The notes beneath the pieces are model-generated. The model saw only the letters and a list, made by a program, of their open reading frames with translations, ran no database searches and was not told where the DNA came from. The translations under genes were made by a program, and so were the position numbers. From NCBI GenBank assembly GCA_963781785.1, contig CAWAHD010000005.1, positions 3,100,001 through 3,164,000 of the forward strand: a DNA stretch of 64,000 nt. Reading direction: 5' to 3'. Below, one piece after another: positions 19,112 through 27,064 of the stretch (position 1 is its first letter; every line of letters begins with the position of its first letter). Source of the DNA: CAWAHD01 sp963781785 (GTDB lineage: Bacteria; Planctomycetota; Planctomycetia; Isosphaerales; Isosphaeraceae).

Positions 19112-20645
19112 CTACCGCGGAATGCGATAGTAGAAGTAGCTGCCGTTGTAATAGGAAAGGTAGAAGTCGAAAAAGGGATCGGAATACCAATAGTAGTACG
19201 GACTGGGCACTGCCCCCGGGCCTCCGAACACATACCCGCCGCCCCAGCGCGGCTGTGGGTTCATCGGGCGGTTCATACCCCAGAACGGAGCGGACCAGGC
19301 TGGGGGATACGCGTGACCTCCGAAATAGGTTCCATGTCCGGACGTACCCACACCGCTCCCGATCCCCTTGGCGTATACGGCCGTCGGCATGGCCGTCTGC
19401 GCGAGCACGAGCACGAGCATCAAGATGCTGAAGAACCGCCAACCCCAGGTCATCAAGTTGGCCGCGGGATCCTCACCTTGCGCCAGGAACGCGCGGAACC
19501 GCTTCAGCTCGGCCACGAGCCGCCCGGGTAAGGCTTTGGCGCGGCGGAGCAAAGCCCTGATCAATCGGCGCAGATCCAGGGTGCTTGCGACCTGAATCAG
19601 ATGGCCCGCCCACTCCATCACCAGTTCTCGGGTGACGATCCGGTGACTCAGCGGTACGCACATCAGCAGGTCGTCGATCCCGGTGCCGGGCTGGCGATCG
19701 AGCCACGCTTTCAGCTTCGGGCTCGGAACGATCGCGGTGGCCGGCTCAGGCGGCGGGAACGGGTCGTCGAAGCCGAGAAAGCACACCGTCTCCCCGGCTT
19801 CTCCCGGCTCGATCGCGGTCGCATCGAGCAGATACTCATAGAGCGTCCGCCCCGCGTCCGATGCGGGTCGGATCGTCGTCCGCGAGTCGGCCTGTTGGCC
19901 GGGAAACTCGAAGCTGTCCACGAGGCCTGGCCCGTCGAGAGTCCGCACGCCCTGGGGAAGGGGTACCGAACAAACCTCGACGGATGTGATGGCTCGGTCC
20001 GAGCCGAGAAAGAACCCCCAGTCGCCATATCCCAGCTCGGCGAAGCTGGGAACGCGCGACCGGCCCGGGAGCGCGGCGAGTCCAGCCGAGCGCAGGGTCT
20101 GGTAGATGCACCAAAACGCCGCGGGCGTCTCTACCGGAGAGAGCCCGTTGAGGGCGAGGATGCCCCCGGGCTCCAGGTGCGCAGCGACGCGCCTGAAACC
20201 AGTCGCGCGTGAACAGGCCGCAGTCGGCCAGGGTGCCGGGAGCGGTCAGGTCCGAGAAGATCGCATGGAACGAGCCGGTCGTCGCGAGCGCCTTCCGGAT
20301 GTCGGCGACCTCCACGACGACCCGGTTATCGGCGAGGCTCGACCCGTTCCAGGGGGCGAGCTCGGTGCCCGCAAGGGCCAGAACTTCCGGGTTAAAGTCG
20401 ATCACGCGGACCGACGCGACGCCTTCATGCCGGAGCAGCTCGCGGACGAGCAGGCCGTCGCCGCCGCCGAGCACGAGCAGGTCAAGCGGCCCTTCAAACC
20501 TCGCCCGCGCGGCGAGCAGCGCGGGATGGGCGAGCCGCTCGTGATAAATCGCCTCATCGTCGGTGTCGAACTGGAGGTCGCCGCCAAGGTAGAGCCGGAG
20601 TCCTCCAGGGCGTCGCTCGAGGACCAGCGTCGTGTCAGAGGACAT
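19112..20645 (-). CDS. spermidine synthase-like protein with membrane segment and Gly/Tyr-rich tail (frameshifted)
   Basis: The start at 20645 (MSSDTTLVL) is preferred over 20654: AAGGA lies 8 nt before it. The N-terminal half is a polyamine aminopropyltransferase: GGDLQFDTDDEAIYHERLAH, then the dcAdoMet-binding LLVLGGGDG, VRVIDFNPEV and FSDLTAPG. One base is out of register near 20190 (FQAR / VAAHLEPGG); restored, the frame runs unbroken to 19112, about 510 residues. After the enzyme domain (about residue 310) comes a helical region, a membrane segment near 430 (FFSILMLVLVLAQTAMPTAVYA), and a tail rich in Gly, Tyr, Trp and Pro. Such a membrane tail is not usual for SpeE. First gene of the polyamine operon. 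Confidence 0.78.
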
Positions 20646-21294
20646 TCGTCCCATCCTTTCGCGTCAGTTCCGATAAAACCCAATCCAATGACTGTGCGTT
20701 GCAAAAACAACGGATGCGTCTTACAGACTGCACGTCGGCTGGCGGCTCACCGCCTCGTCGAGGCGCAAGAGGAAAAGCAGGACCATCGGAAGGACCCTTC
20801 GCTCGCCACGCCGATCACCCTCGCTTCAATTTGTTCGTCCCGGCTCGATATTTTGTGCGAGTATTTCGCGAGGTTTTCATTCTCACGGCTTGGAGGGGGA
20901 GTGCTCGAGGACGGCGGCGGCCCTGTCGGGCTTGGCCTCGGGGGAAGGGACGGGCGCTTCGGCTTCGGGAAGGGCGGCGGCCTTGCGCTCGTCGTCGGTG
21001 ACGGCGGCGGGGAGGATGGGGTCGGTGTCGGTCCGGCGGTACACGAGGAGGGAGCGGTGGTAGACCTGTTCGAGCGACGTCGGCGGCGACGTGCGCGCCG
21101 CCCTCAACCAGCGGGGAAGTCGCGGGGCCAGCTTTTACGGCCAGGCACGCGGACAGGGATGATCGTCCCGAGCCCGCAGGCGGTTCATATCGAAGAGGTT
21201 CCCCAACATGGAAACCCGTCTACCAGATGCGGCAGCTTTTTCCGTAGCGCAGAGATAGCATGTTGTTCAAGACCATCGATCAGGAGTGCCGGCC
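20646..21294. other. intergenic region with one short coding-like segment
   Basis: About 650 bases between the synthase operon (minus) and the HEAT-like gene (plus). It should contain both promoters. The only coding-like part is the minus-strand segment at 20883-21107, listed separately. An AT-richer stretch near 20810-20890 is the likeliest promoter area, but I cannot name boxes. Confidence 0.4.
20883..21107 (-). pseudogene. short coding-like ORF, possible 3' remnant of a lost gene
   Basis: 74 residues from a TTG, preceded in frame by a stop about 30 nt upstream. Third codon positions are almost all G or C, as in real genes here. The sequence (SLEQVYHRSLLVYRRTDTD, then an Ala/Pro/Glu-rich end) looks like the C-terminal tail of a larger protein, but I do not recognise it. 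No ATG and no ribosome site. It may be a remnant or a small real gene. Confidence 0.3.
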
Positions 21295-22091
21295 ATGCAG
21301 AAGGTTTCGGAAGCGACCTACCATCTCTTGATGCGTCTGTTCGATCTCGAAGCCAAGACTTCATGGTTCTTTCAAAGTGACCGTAACGCCGAAATTGCCA
21401 AGATCCTCGAACAGGTCGCTGTTCCAGGCGAACCCGGTGCGATCTCGGGGGTGCTGAATTGCGTCTTTCCCCATCAGCCGAAGTGAGAACCGCAGCTTCC
21501 CGGACAGTCCATTCGCTCGTTGTTCGGCTATCACCCGAACGACTTCGCCATCTGGGCGATATGCTCAGCGCGTCGTGGAGTTGGTTTATCGGATACGCGT
21601 GGCAACGACTGACACCGGCAGATGTCCACGCTCTGATCACGGAGGCATCAACCCGGACGTCCGTCCTTGGGCTGCTCACCTTCCACCACAATGGCTATGT
21701 GCGGCATGAGGCCCTACGCCTCTTGACCCGTGAAGTGAGAAAGAACCTCGAAGCGTCTCCCGCCTCACTCCGCGGAGAATGGTTATGTCGTGTGGCAATC
21801 GAGGACCAGCGGCGTCATGTCAGGGAGACGGCAGTCCGGCTCATTTACGCGCTCGGGAAATGGCGCTGCCTGCCCTGGCCCATCCGGGCCTCTGTCCAGC
21901 CAGATCGTCCGACGGCGCAGCTCGCCCAAGGATTCATTGAAACATGGTTCGTCCCGCCCCGGTGCAACCGTGTGTTCACAACGCCGTCACGTCAGGAGAC
22001 GCAAGCGATCATCGAGGCGCTCGATGATTCCCGTCGAGAGATGGACGATACGTTTCAAAGGAAGCTCGATCTGTGGTTGAAGAACCCCTGA
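21295..22091 (+). CDS. HEAT-repeat-like protein of unknown function (probable frameshift)
   Basis: ATG 21295 has AGGAG 8 nt upstream. The first frame (MQKVSEATYHLLMRLFDLEAK to AISGVLNCVF) stops at 21486; the second frame, from about 21459 (SPSAEVRTAASRTVHSLV), continues the same helical pattern to 22091. Joined near 21465, in a TTTCCCC run, they give about 265 residues of paired helices (VLGLLTFHHNGYVRHEALRLL, HVRETAVRLIYALG) typical of HEAT repeats. Alternatively 21459-22091 is a separate gene from a TTG. It is followed by the immunity-like gene, and may belong to the same toxin/immunity locus. Confidence 0.55.
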
Positions 22092-22318
22092 CTTTCGCTC
22101 CGTGTGAAAAGATGAGGACGATGAGCGGGACGTTCGCGGCGATCGTTCGGTACACTGCCTCACAGCGGCGTTCGACGCCACGACGTGGAAGGCTGATTGC
22201 AAATTCGGACGGAAAGGTGGAATCGGTCTGAGTAAGCGGCGACGAGCAAGAGACCCATAAGGGCTGCCGCGTAAAGGCAAGCCATGTCAGCCTTGACCTG
22301 GAAGGTCGGAGGTGGTCT

Positions 22319-22753
22319 GTGAAAAGGGGCTTTGACCGTGACAAGTCAATCGAGGAACTGGAGGGTGTTGACTGGGGCGAGCCGACCTACCAGTCATCGC
22401 TCGTGATCACCTGTCATCGGCTGCGCCGCAAACCGTTGAACAGATTTACGGAGGAAGACCTCCGGCTCATGATCGGACAGAAGATCTCGTTGCCATACCT
22501 CATCCCGCTGGCAATCGAACGTCTTGAAGAAGACCCGTTGGTTGAAGCATGCTACTTCCGAGGGGATCTCTTGGCGGTTGTGGTGCGAGTCGAGGAAGCG
22601 TTCTGGGCAGCTCATCCGCAGTTATTCAAGAGAGCCTGCGAGATCATCAATGATGTGAACACCATGTTGCTGTCGCTGGTCGATATCGACGCCCAGATGG
22701 TATCGACGGTGCTGGCGGAGGCGTCGAACGCCTTCGAGCGATTCAAAGGTTAG
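22319..22753 (+). CDS. CdiI-type contact-dependent inhibition immunity protein, orphan
   Basis: 144 residues from GTG 22319, with GGAGG 6 nt upstream. The body (KSIEELEGVDWGEPTYQSSL, CHRLRRKPLNRFTEEDLRLM, GQKISLPYLIPLAIERLEED) follows the pattern of the CdiI_2-type immunity family, with its conserved IEELEG-DWGEP opening and a DLRLMIGQ helix. These proteins neutralise a cognate CdiA C-terminal toxin. No cdiA/cdiB or toxin gene is in the window, so it would be an orphan defensive immunity gene or inhibit another effector. Converges with the next gene 41 nt away. Confidence 0.75.
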   Translation: MKRGFDRDKSIEELEGVDWGEPTYQSSLVITCHRLRRKPLNRFTEEDLRLMIGQKISLPYLIPLAIERLEEDPLVEACYFRGDLLAVVVRVEEAFWAAHPQLFKRACEIINDVNTMLLSLVDIDAQMVSTVLAEASNAFERFKG

Positions 22754-22794
22754 CCCTGTCCATCCTTTCCCCCGCCCATGGTGACCGGCCACGC

Positions 22795-23604
22795 TCACTT
22801 CTTCTTCAGCACGTCTTCGGACTTCCCGACGTACTGGATACTCCCATCGGGCTTGACCTCGAAGACGAACTGCTTCGTGAAGATCATCTCGGGCATGGAC
22901 GGCTTCCTCGTGAGGACGTGGAACACATCGGTGTCCTCCGGTGCGTCATCCAGCACGTGAGTATGCACCCCCCCCATCGGCACGTTGGCTTTGTCCTCGG
23001 GCGGTTCGACCTCGATGACCGACTTGTGAAGCTGACGCTTCGACACGACCTTCGTGCCATCGGCTGAGATCACATAGCGAACGTCGCCTCCCAGCGGCCA
23101 GACGTCCGGCTTGGTCGGTGCCGGAACCAGATAGACCCAGACCTGCCCCTTGTCGGCAGGAAGGACAGCGACGTTGTAGGGTCGGCGCTCTCCCTCGAAA
23201 TGTTTGACGAAATCCTTGAGCGATGTCTCGATGGCCTTCGCCGCCGAGAGGAAGAACCTCGTGTCTTCTTTGGGCGGGGTCATCTCCTTGACGTCGAACA
23301 CGTCGGGCTTGTCGCCCTGGATTGCCTCGTAGGTAATCAGGAACTTTTCCCCGTTCTCATCGAGCCGTCCGAACGCGACGACCCACTTCTTGTCGACCTT
23401 CCGGGCGATGTACCGGACGACGCTTCCCTCTTGAGGCTGCTTTGCCTGGACGGCGTCGGAGCTGTGCCAGGCTGCCGCATCGTAACCGGCGAGGTCACGC
23501 CCCCGCTGGGTGATCGCCGCCAGTTCTTCCTTTGTGGGCGGCTCCTTACGTTCGGGTTGATCAGCGCCGACGAGGAGGGCGAGTACGGTCACGGTGATCA
23601 GCAT
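22795..23604 (-). CDS. secreted protein of unknown function
   Basis: 269 residues from ATG 23604 (GGAG 8 nt upstream); an ATG at 23631 is also open but would bury the signal peptide. The N-terminus MLITVTVLALLVGADQ is a short signal peptide. The mature part is mixed alpha/beta with conserved-looking stretches (GGDVRYVISADGTKVVSKRQLHKS, and GGVHTHVLDDAPEDTDVFHV with three His). I do not recognise the family. Divergent from the hydrolase gene; the 208-base gap holds both promoters. Confidence 0.7.
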   Translation of the reverse strand: MLITVTVLALLVGADQPERKEPPTKEELAAITQRGRDLAGYDAAAWHSSDAVQAKQPQEGSVVRYIARKVDKKWVVAFGRLDENGEKFLITYEAIQGDKPDVFDVKEMTPPKEDTRFFLSAAKAIETSLKDFVKHFEGERRPYNVAVLPADKGQVWVYLVPAPTKPDVWPLGGDVRYVISADGTKVVSKRQLHKSVIEVEPPEDKANVPMGGVHTHVLDDAPEDTDVFHVLTRKPSMPEMIFTKQFVFEVKPDGSIQYVGKSEDVLKKK

Positions 23605-23812
23605 GGGTTGAACTCCCGACTCCGAAGCCATTGGCAGTCTCCCCGGTCATGCTAACCGTCGCGGCGGGCGTCTGCCATCGGCCGCCCGGAACACACTTTG
23701 CGAAACGGCGTCATGCCTGCCGTCGAATCCATCATCCCTTTCGCTGAGATCCATGATACCGGTCCGCAAGGCGATCGGTTACTCTGGATTGAACGCACGC
23801 GGAGGGGAACGC

Positions 23813-24760
23813 ATGAAGATTCTTTTCCTGCACGGCTGGCACTCGGTTCCAGGCGGCCTGAAACCGTCCTACCTGAGGGACCATGGCCACGAAGTCCTCA
23901 ACCCCGCCCTCGATGACGACGATTTCGCCGCGGCTCTTGCGACGGCCCAGGCCGAGTTTGACACGCATCAGCCCGAGGTTGTCGTGGGATCATCGAGGGG
24001 CGGGGCCGTCGCGATGAATATCAATAGCGGTGCAGCCAAGCTCGTCCTGATGTGCCCGGCGTGGAAGAATTGGGGAACCGCCAGGACGGTGAAACCCGGC
24101 ACGGTGATCCTGCACAGCCGGGCCGACGACGTGATCCCGTTTGCCGACTCCGAAGAACTGGTCAATAACAGTGGGCTGCCGGGGTCGGCTTTGATCGAAA
24201 TCGGGAACGATCACCGACTCGCAGATCACGAGCCGCTCGAGAGGATGTTGCGGGAGTGCGGTGAGGTCGCAGCGGCGTTGAATTCCGGCGATGTCGTGCG
24301 AGCCGTCGTGCGCAAGATCGCCGTGTTCGGGCTTTTCTGTGAGTATGGAACGCACGAGATTCTCGTCCGGATCCCGGAAATCTCGTGGATTCCGTCCTTC
24401 GCCAGTTGCGAGCAAGTTGCTGCCGTCGGTGATGAGCTGGAACTGAAACTCGTGCATATCGACGAACAGCGAAATCAGAACGACGGGAGCATTCGGGCGA
24501 TTCACCCCGAGAACGACCCCTGGAGTGGGAAGTGGCAACTCAAGCTCGGCGACGTGCTGGAAGCGTCCGTGGTTCGGTGGGTTGAAAAAGCGGATCGCTG
24601 CGGCGATGCGGGTGGCTATCTACTCGCCCTGCGACCGGGAGCGCTCGTCATGCTCTGTGGACTGGAAGCCGGGCAGCTCAAGAGCGGCGACAGGCGTGCC
24701 GTGAAGATCACCTCGATCGACGCCCAGCGCAGAAAGGTTACCGTGGACTTGATGCCGTGA
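23813..24760 (+). CDS. alpha/beta hydrolase fused to S1-like domains
   Basis: 315 residues from ATG 23813 (GGAGG 7 nt upstream; an in-frame ATG at 23753 lacks such a site). Residues 1-150 are a small hydrolase of the YqiA/RsbQ kind: LFLHGWHSVPGG, nucleophile elbow VVGSSRGGAVAM, acid in HSRADDVIP, histidine in IGNDHRLAD. The rest reads as one or two OB/S1-like barrels (AVVRKIAVFGLFCEYGTHEI, VGDELELKLVHID). Fusion of an esterase-like domain with a nucleic-acid-binding fold is uncommon. It overlaps the next gene by 4 nt (GTGA), so the two are translationally coupled. Confidence 0.75.
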   Translation: MKILFLHGWHSVPGGLKPSYLRDHGHEVLNPALDDDDFAAALATAQAEFDTHQPEVVVGSSRGGAVAMNINSGAAKLVLMCPAWKNWGTARTVKPGTVILHSRADDVIPFADSEELVNNSGLPGSALIEIGNDHRLADHEPLERMLRECGEVAAALNSGDVVRAVVRKIAVFGLFCEYGTHEILVRIPEISWIPSFASCEQVAAVGDELELKLVHIDEQRNQNDGSIRAIHPENDPWSGKWQLKLGDVLEASVVRWVEKADRCGDAGGYLLALRPGALVMLCGLEAGQLKSGDRRAVKITSIDAQRRKVTVDLMP

Positions 24761-24939
24761 AGAATCTTCCCAGGACCGGCAAGAAGTTACGCCCGAAAAC
24801 GGCCGTGAAAGGCAAACGCTATCTCTGCGCCAGGTGCCGCAAACGAAGCCCGAAACCGGTAAAGACGCCGGCTCCGTGGTACTGCCCGAGCTGCTTGAAG
24901 TCGGGATCGCCGGATGAAGCGGGCGGCAGCCGAAAATGA
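24757..24939 (+). CDS. small zinc-ribbon protein
   Basis: 60 residues starting at a GTG that overlaps the stop of the hydrolase-S1 gene. Two CxxC pairs (CARC and CPSC) spaced 17 residues apart form a zinc ribbon, inside a very basic protein (10 or so Lys in the first 40). Likely binds nucleic acid or protein partners; coupling suggests it works with the upstream fusion protein. Specific function unknown. Confidence 0.65.
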   Translation: MKNLPRTGKKLRPKTAVKGKRYLCARCRKRSPKPVKTPAPWYCPSCLKSGSPDEAGGSRK

Positions 24940-24964
24940 GCGAGTCAGCATTCCGCACTTGAAC

Positions 24965-25414
24965 TCACGGTCGGACGTCATCAGAAAGTCTTGGGCGAAT
25001 GAGAATCCACTCGATGGCCGTGACCCCGGAGACATTCGACTTGTTGGACCAACCGCTCGGGTCTTGCCGAACGTCCCCAGCGAAAACCCATCCGTATCCA
25101 ACCCTCTGCCCCAGCTCGATCACTTCAATGACGCAGTCGTTCCAGGTGCTGTCTGCGTGATCCATCTCAAAACTTACGACGAAACCGCCTATCTTCGAAT
25201 ACGGCTCAATGCATTGATTTGATACGTCTCCCCCCAAATTACGATAGACCCGCGCAACAACTCGATGGGCCTTGCTCGTGGTCTTCGCGTCGACCCATAC
25301 TTTCCAGAGCGAGCGCATCTCGCTGTTCCTTGCTTCCTGGGTCGACTTTTCGACAATCAGCCGGGAGTCTATCCCGTAATTCGCCTCGCCAGTGAACGAG
25401 AGGACGGTCATCAT
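24965..25414 (-). CDS. hypothetical protein
   Basis: 149 residues, ATG at 25414 or 25411. Predicted soluble and beta-rich (VDAKTTSKAHRVVARVYRNL, KIGGFVVSFEMDHADSTW, QRVGYGWVFAGDVRQDPSGW). Not recognised. It follows 25482-26096 on the same strand after 67 nt and converges with the zinc-ribbon gene. Codon use has fewer G/C third positions than most neighbours, which fits a horizontally acquired accessory gene. Possibly an immunity-type protein, given the CdiI-like gene nearby; speculative. Confidence 0.5.
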   Translation of the reverse strand: MMTVLSFTGEANYGIDSRLIVEKSTQEARNSEMRSLWKVWVDAKTTSKAHRVVARVYRNLGGDVSNQCIEPYSKIGGFVVSFEMDHADSTWNDCVIEVIELGQRVGYGWVFAGDVRQDPSGWSNKSNVSGVTAIEWILIRPRLSDDVRP

Positions 25415-25481
25415 CTGTGGATCGACGGACCAGCTCCGAGACCCGGCGAGTGAACTATACCTCCGCGTACATACTGTCTGG

Positions 25482-26096
25482 TCAGCCAGTGACGACGTTG
25501 TTCAGCACTTCGCAATCACAGAAACCACCCCGATTGCGCAGCGCTTCAATAACGCCTTTTGTCTTCCCATGACCGGCTTCTCGGAGCCAGAGAAGGGTGA
25601 ATCGCAGCGTGTGATCGCAGCCGTTCTCGGGAAGCTTCGCGCGCAGATGGTTTCCGAGGTCTTCGAGCTGGGACGGCGTCAGGGCCAGCTCCGTCCATTG
25701 ACTCGCGTACTCGGACAGCAGAGCGAGCCTCTTCATGTCTTTCTTGTCTTTCTGCCCGGAGAGGCTGATGGTCCGCTCCAGGGATTGCCGGGCAGCCGGA
25801 TAATTGAGGAGGCACTCCTCGGCGAGCGAGAGCAAACGCAAAGCCTCGGTGTTGGTATCGTGCTCCCGGACGTACTCCTTCAGACCCGAACGAGCCTCAA
25901 GCAAGAATGGGATCGCCGCCGGTGCCGGGTTTCGCCTCAGATACGAGCCCTGCATCGACCGGCGCTGGCCCTCGATGAGAATTCCCCGCAACTCTTCAAG
26001 GCTCTTGTTCGTCATCTCGTCGTCCCGCCTAACCTTCTTCCGGAAAAACAGCGCATCCCCAATCCTCCCAAGCCAATCGTGCCGCGAGCCAGACAT
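25482..26096 (-). CDS. helical TPR-like protein of unknown function
   Basis: 204 residues from ATG 26096 (AGGG a few bases upstream); an internal ATG for MTNKSLEELRG is an alternative. Helix pairs such as NTEALRLLSLAEECLLNYPA and ARQSLERTISLSG resemble tetratricopeptide repeats. C-terminal half (LEDLGNHLRAKLPENGCDHT, FCDCEVLNNVV) is not recognised. Probably transcribed with 24965-25414. No signal peptide. Confidence 0.5.
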   Translation of the reverse strand: MSGSRHDWLGRIGDALFFRKKVRRDDEMTNKSLEELRGILIEGQRRSMQGSYLRRNPAPAAIPFLLEARSGLKEYVREHDTNTEALRLLSLAEECLLNYPAARQSLERTISLSGQKDKKDMKRLALLSEYASQWTELALTPSQLEDLGNHLRAKLPENGCDHTLRFTLLWLREAGHGKTKGVIEALRNRGGFCDCEVLNNVVTG

Positions 26097-26239
26097 TCTA
26101 CCCTACGATAGCATGCTCTCTAGGGGGCGCCGCGTTGCATAAATTTCCTCGGCGGGTCAAATTTGGTACTCTAATCTATGAACGGCCGTTTCCGGTGAAT
26201 GTGAGGTCGTGAGTCATTCATCTTGAGGAGTCATTGGTG

Positions 26240-26641
26240 ATGCTGCGCGCGCTCAAGAAGGCCGTTCTTGCGGCGTTCCGCAGCCTGGGGCGTGCTTCAC
26301 GGCGGAGCACGCCGCAGGTGCTCGGGCTCGAGAACCGATCGATGCTCTCCGGTTCGGGCGTGGCCGGATCCGTCGTGGAACGCGTGCAGCCCGCAGCCGG
26401 TGGGGCCGAGACCCGCACGCCGGAGCTGGGCAAACCCGGCAAGCAGACTGCGTTCGTGACCGGCCTGTATATCAAGTACTTCCACCGAGAGCCCCAACCG
26501 GCCGAGCTGAGCTACGCTGTCGAACGATTGGCCCATGGCTTGAGCCACGCCGCCTTGAATCGCGATTTCATGGACGTTGTTTCGAAGACGAGCAAAAATA
26601 TCCCCGCCAGCACGTTTGTGAACGCTCGAAATCGCTTATGA
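26240..26641 (+). CDS. DUF4214-like surface protein, truncated
   Basis: 133 residues; ATG 26240 has GAGGAG 9 nt upstream. The N-terminus carries a LEPR-XLL-like motif (VLGLENRSMLSGS), as in the giant surface proteins, followed by a DUF4214-like segment (FVTGLYIKYFHREPQPAELSY). Family members are usually several hundred residues with repeated DUF4214 units, so this one is short. The end overlaps a different reading frame encoding a sulfotransferase tail, suggesting that the 3' part was replaced. Confidence 0.6.
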   Translation: MLRALKKAVLAAFRSLGRASRRSTPQVLGLENRSMLSGSGVAGSVVERVQPAAGGAETRTPELGKPGKQTAFVTGLYIKYFHREPQPAELSYAVERLAHGLSHAALNRDFMDVVSKTSKNIPASTFVNARNRL

Positions 26642-26840
26642 AGATCTGGCCCAGGACCTCGATTCGACGGTGCGCACCATCCCGCGTTATCTGGACCTGC
26701 CGATCTCCGAGGGCCTGAAGATCGCACCGCCTCGACTGGAGAAGCAGGCCAACCAGGTCACGGAGGAATGGGTCGATCGCTACAAGACGCTCAAGGAGTC
26801 GCCGCGGATTGTCGCGATCAACGGGATGAACCTGTGGTGA
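26625..26840 (+). pseudogene. C-terminal fragment of a sulfotransferase
   Basis: About 71 in-frame codons without a start: EIAYEDLAQDLDSTVRTIPR, then LDLPISEGLKI, RLEKQANQVTEEWVDRYK, and a stop at 26838-26840. The YEDL-x-x-D-x-x-x-T-V-R-x-I-x-R-x-L-x-L pattern is typical of the end of Stf0/NodH-type sulfotransferases. No N-terminal PAPS-binding part is present upstream. It joins directly onto the truncated DUF4214 gene; NIPASTFVNAR just before the junction may already belong to the sulfotransferase. Confidence 0.55.
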
Positions 26841-26965
26841 CGATCGGGACGGCCGGCGATTCCGTCGGCGCCCAAGCGCTCGCTGGCACCGGCCGCCGGG
26901 TGGCGTGTTGAAAACGTGGATCCTCGGGAGTGGCGCGTTCCATCCGGTTTTGTGGGCCGTCTTTT

Positions 26966-26997
26966 CCCCCCCTTGCGAAGGAGGGGTAAGGGGGGGT
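26966..26997. repeat. C/G-run palindromic element
   Basis: A run of C followed by CTTGCGAAGG and then GGGG...GGGGGG forms a stem (CCCCTT/AAGGAGGGG) with a tiny loop. It looks like the C-run/AAGG palindromes dispersed in many genomes. Position between the sulfotransferase remnant and the end of the caspase gene would suit a bidirectional stop. No other feature in 26841-27064. Confidence 0.5.
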
Positions 26998-27064
26998 GGT
27001 CGTGGCACCGCCAGCTACAACGCCGTCACACGCATTTGATTCTTCGCGATCCCGCCGGAATTCC

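Noticed and set aside
20106..21380. 424-codon plus-strand open frame
   Set aside because: First half is antisense to the spermidine synthase and the second half overlaps the start of the HEAT-like gene; no recognisable motif.
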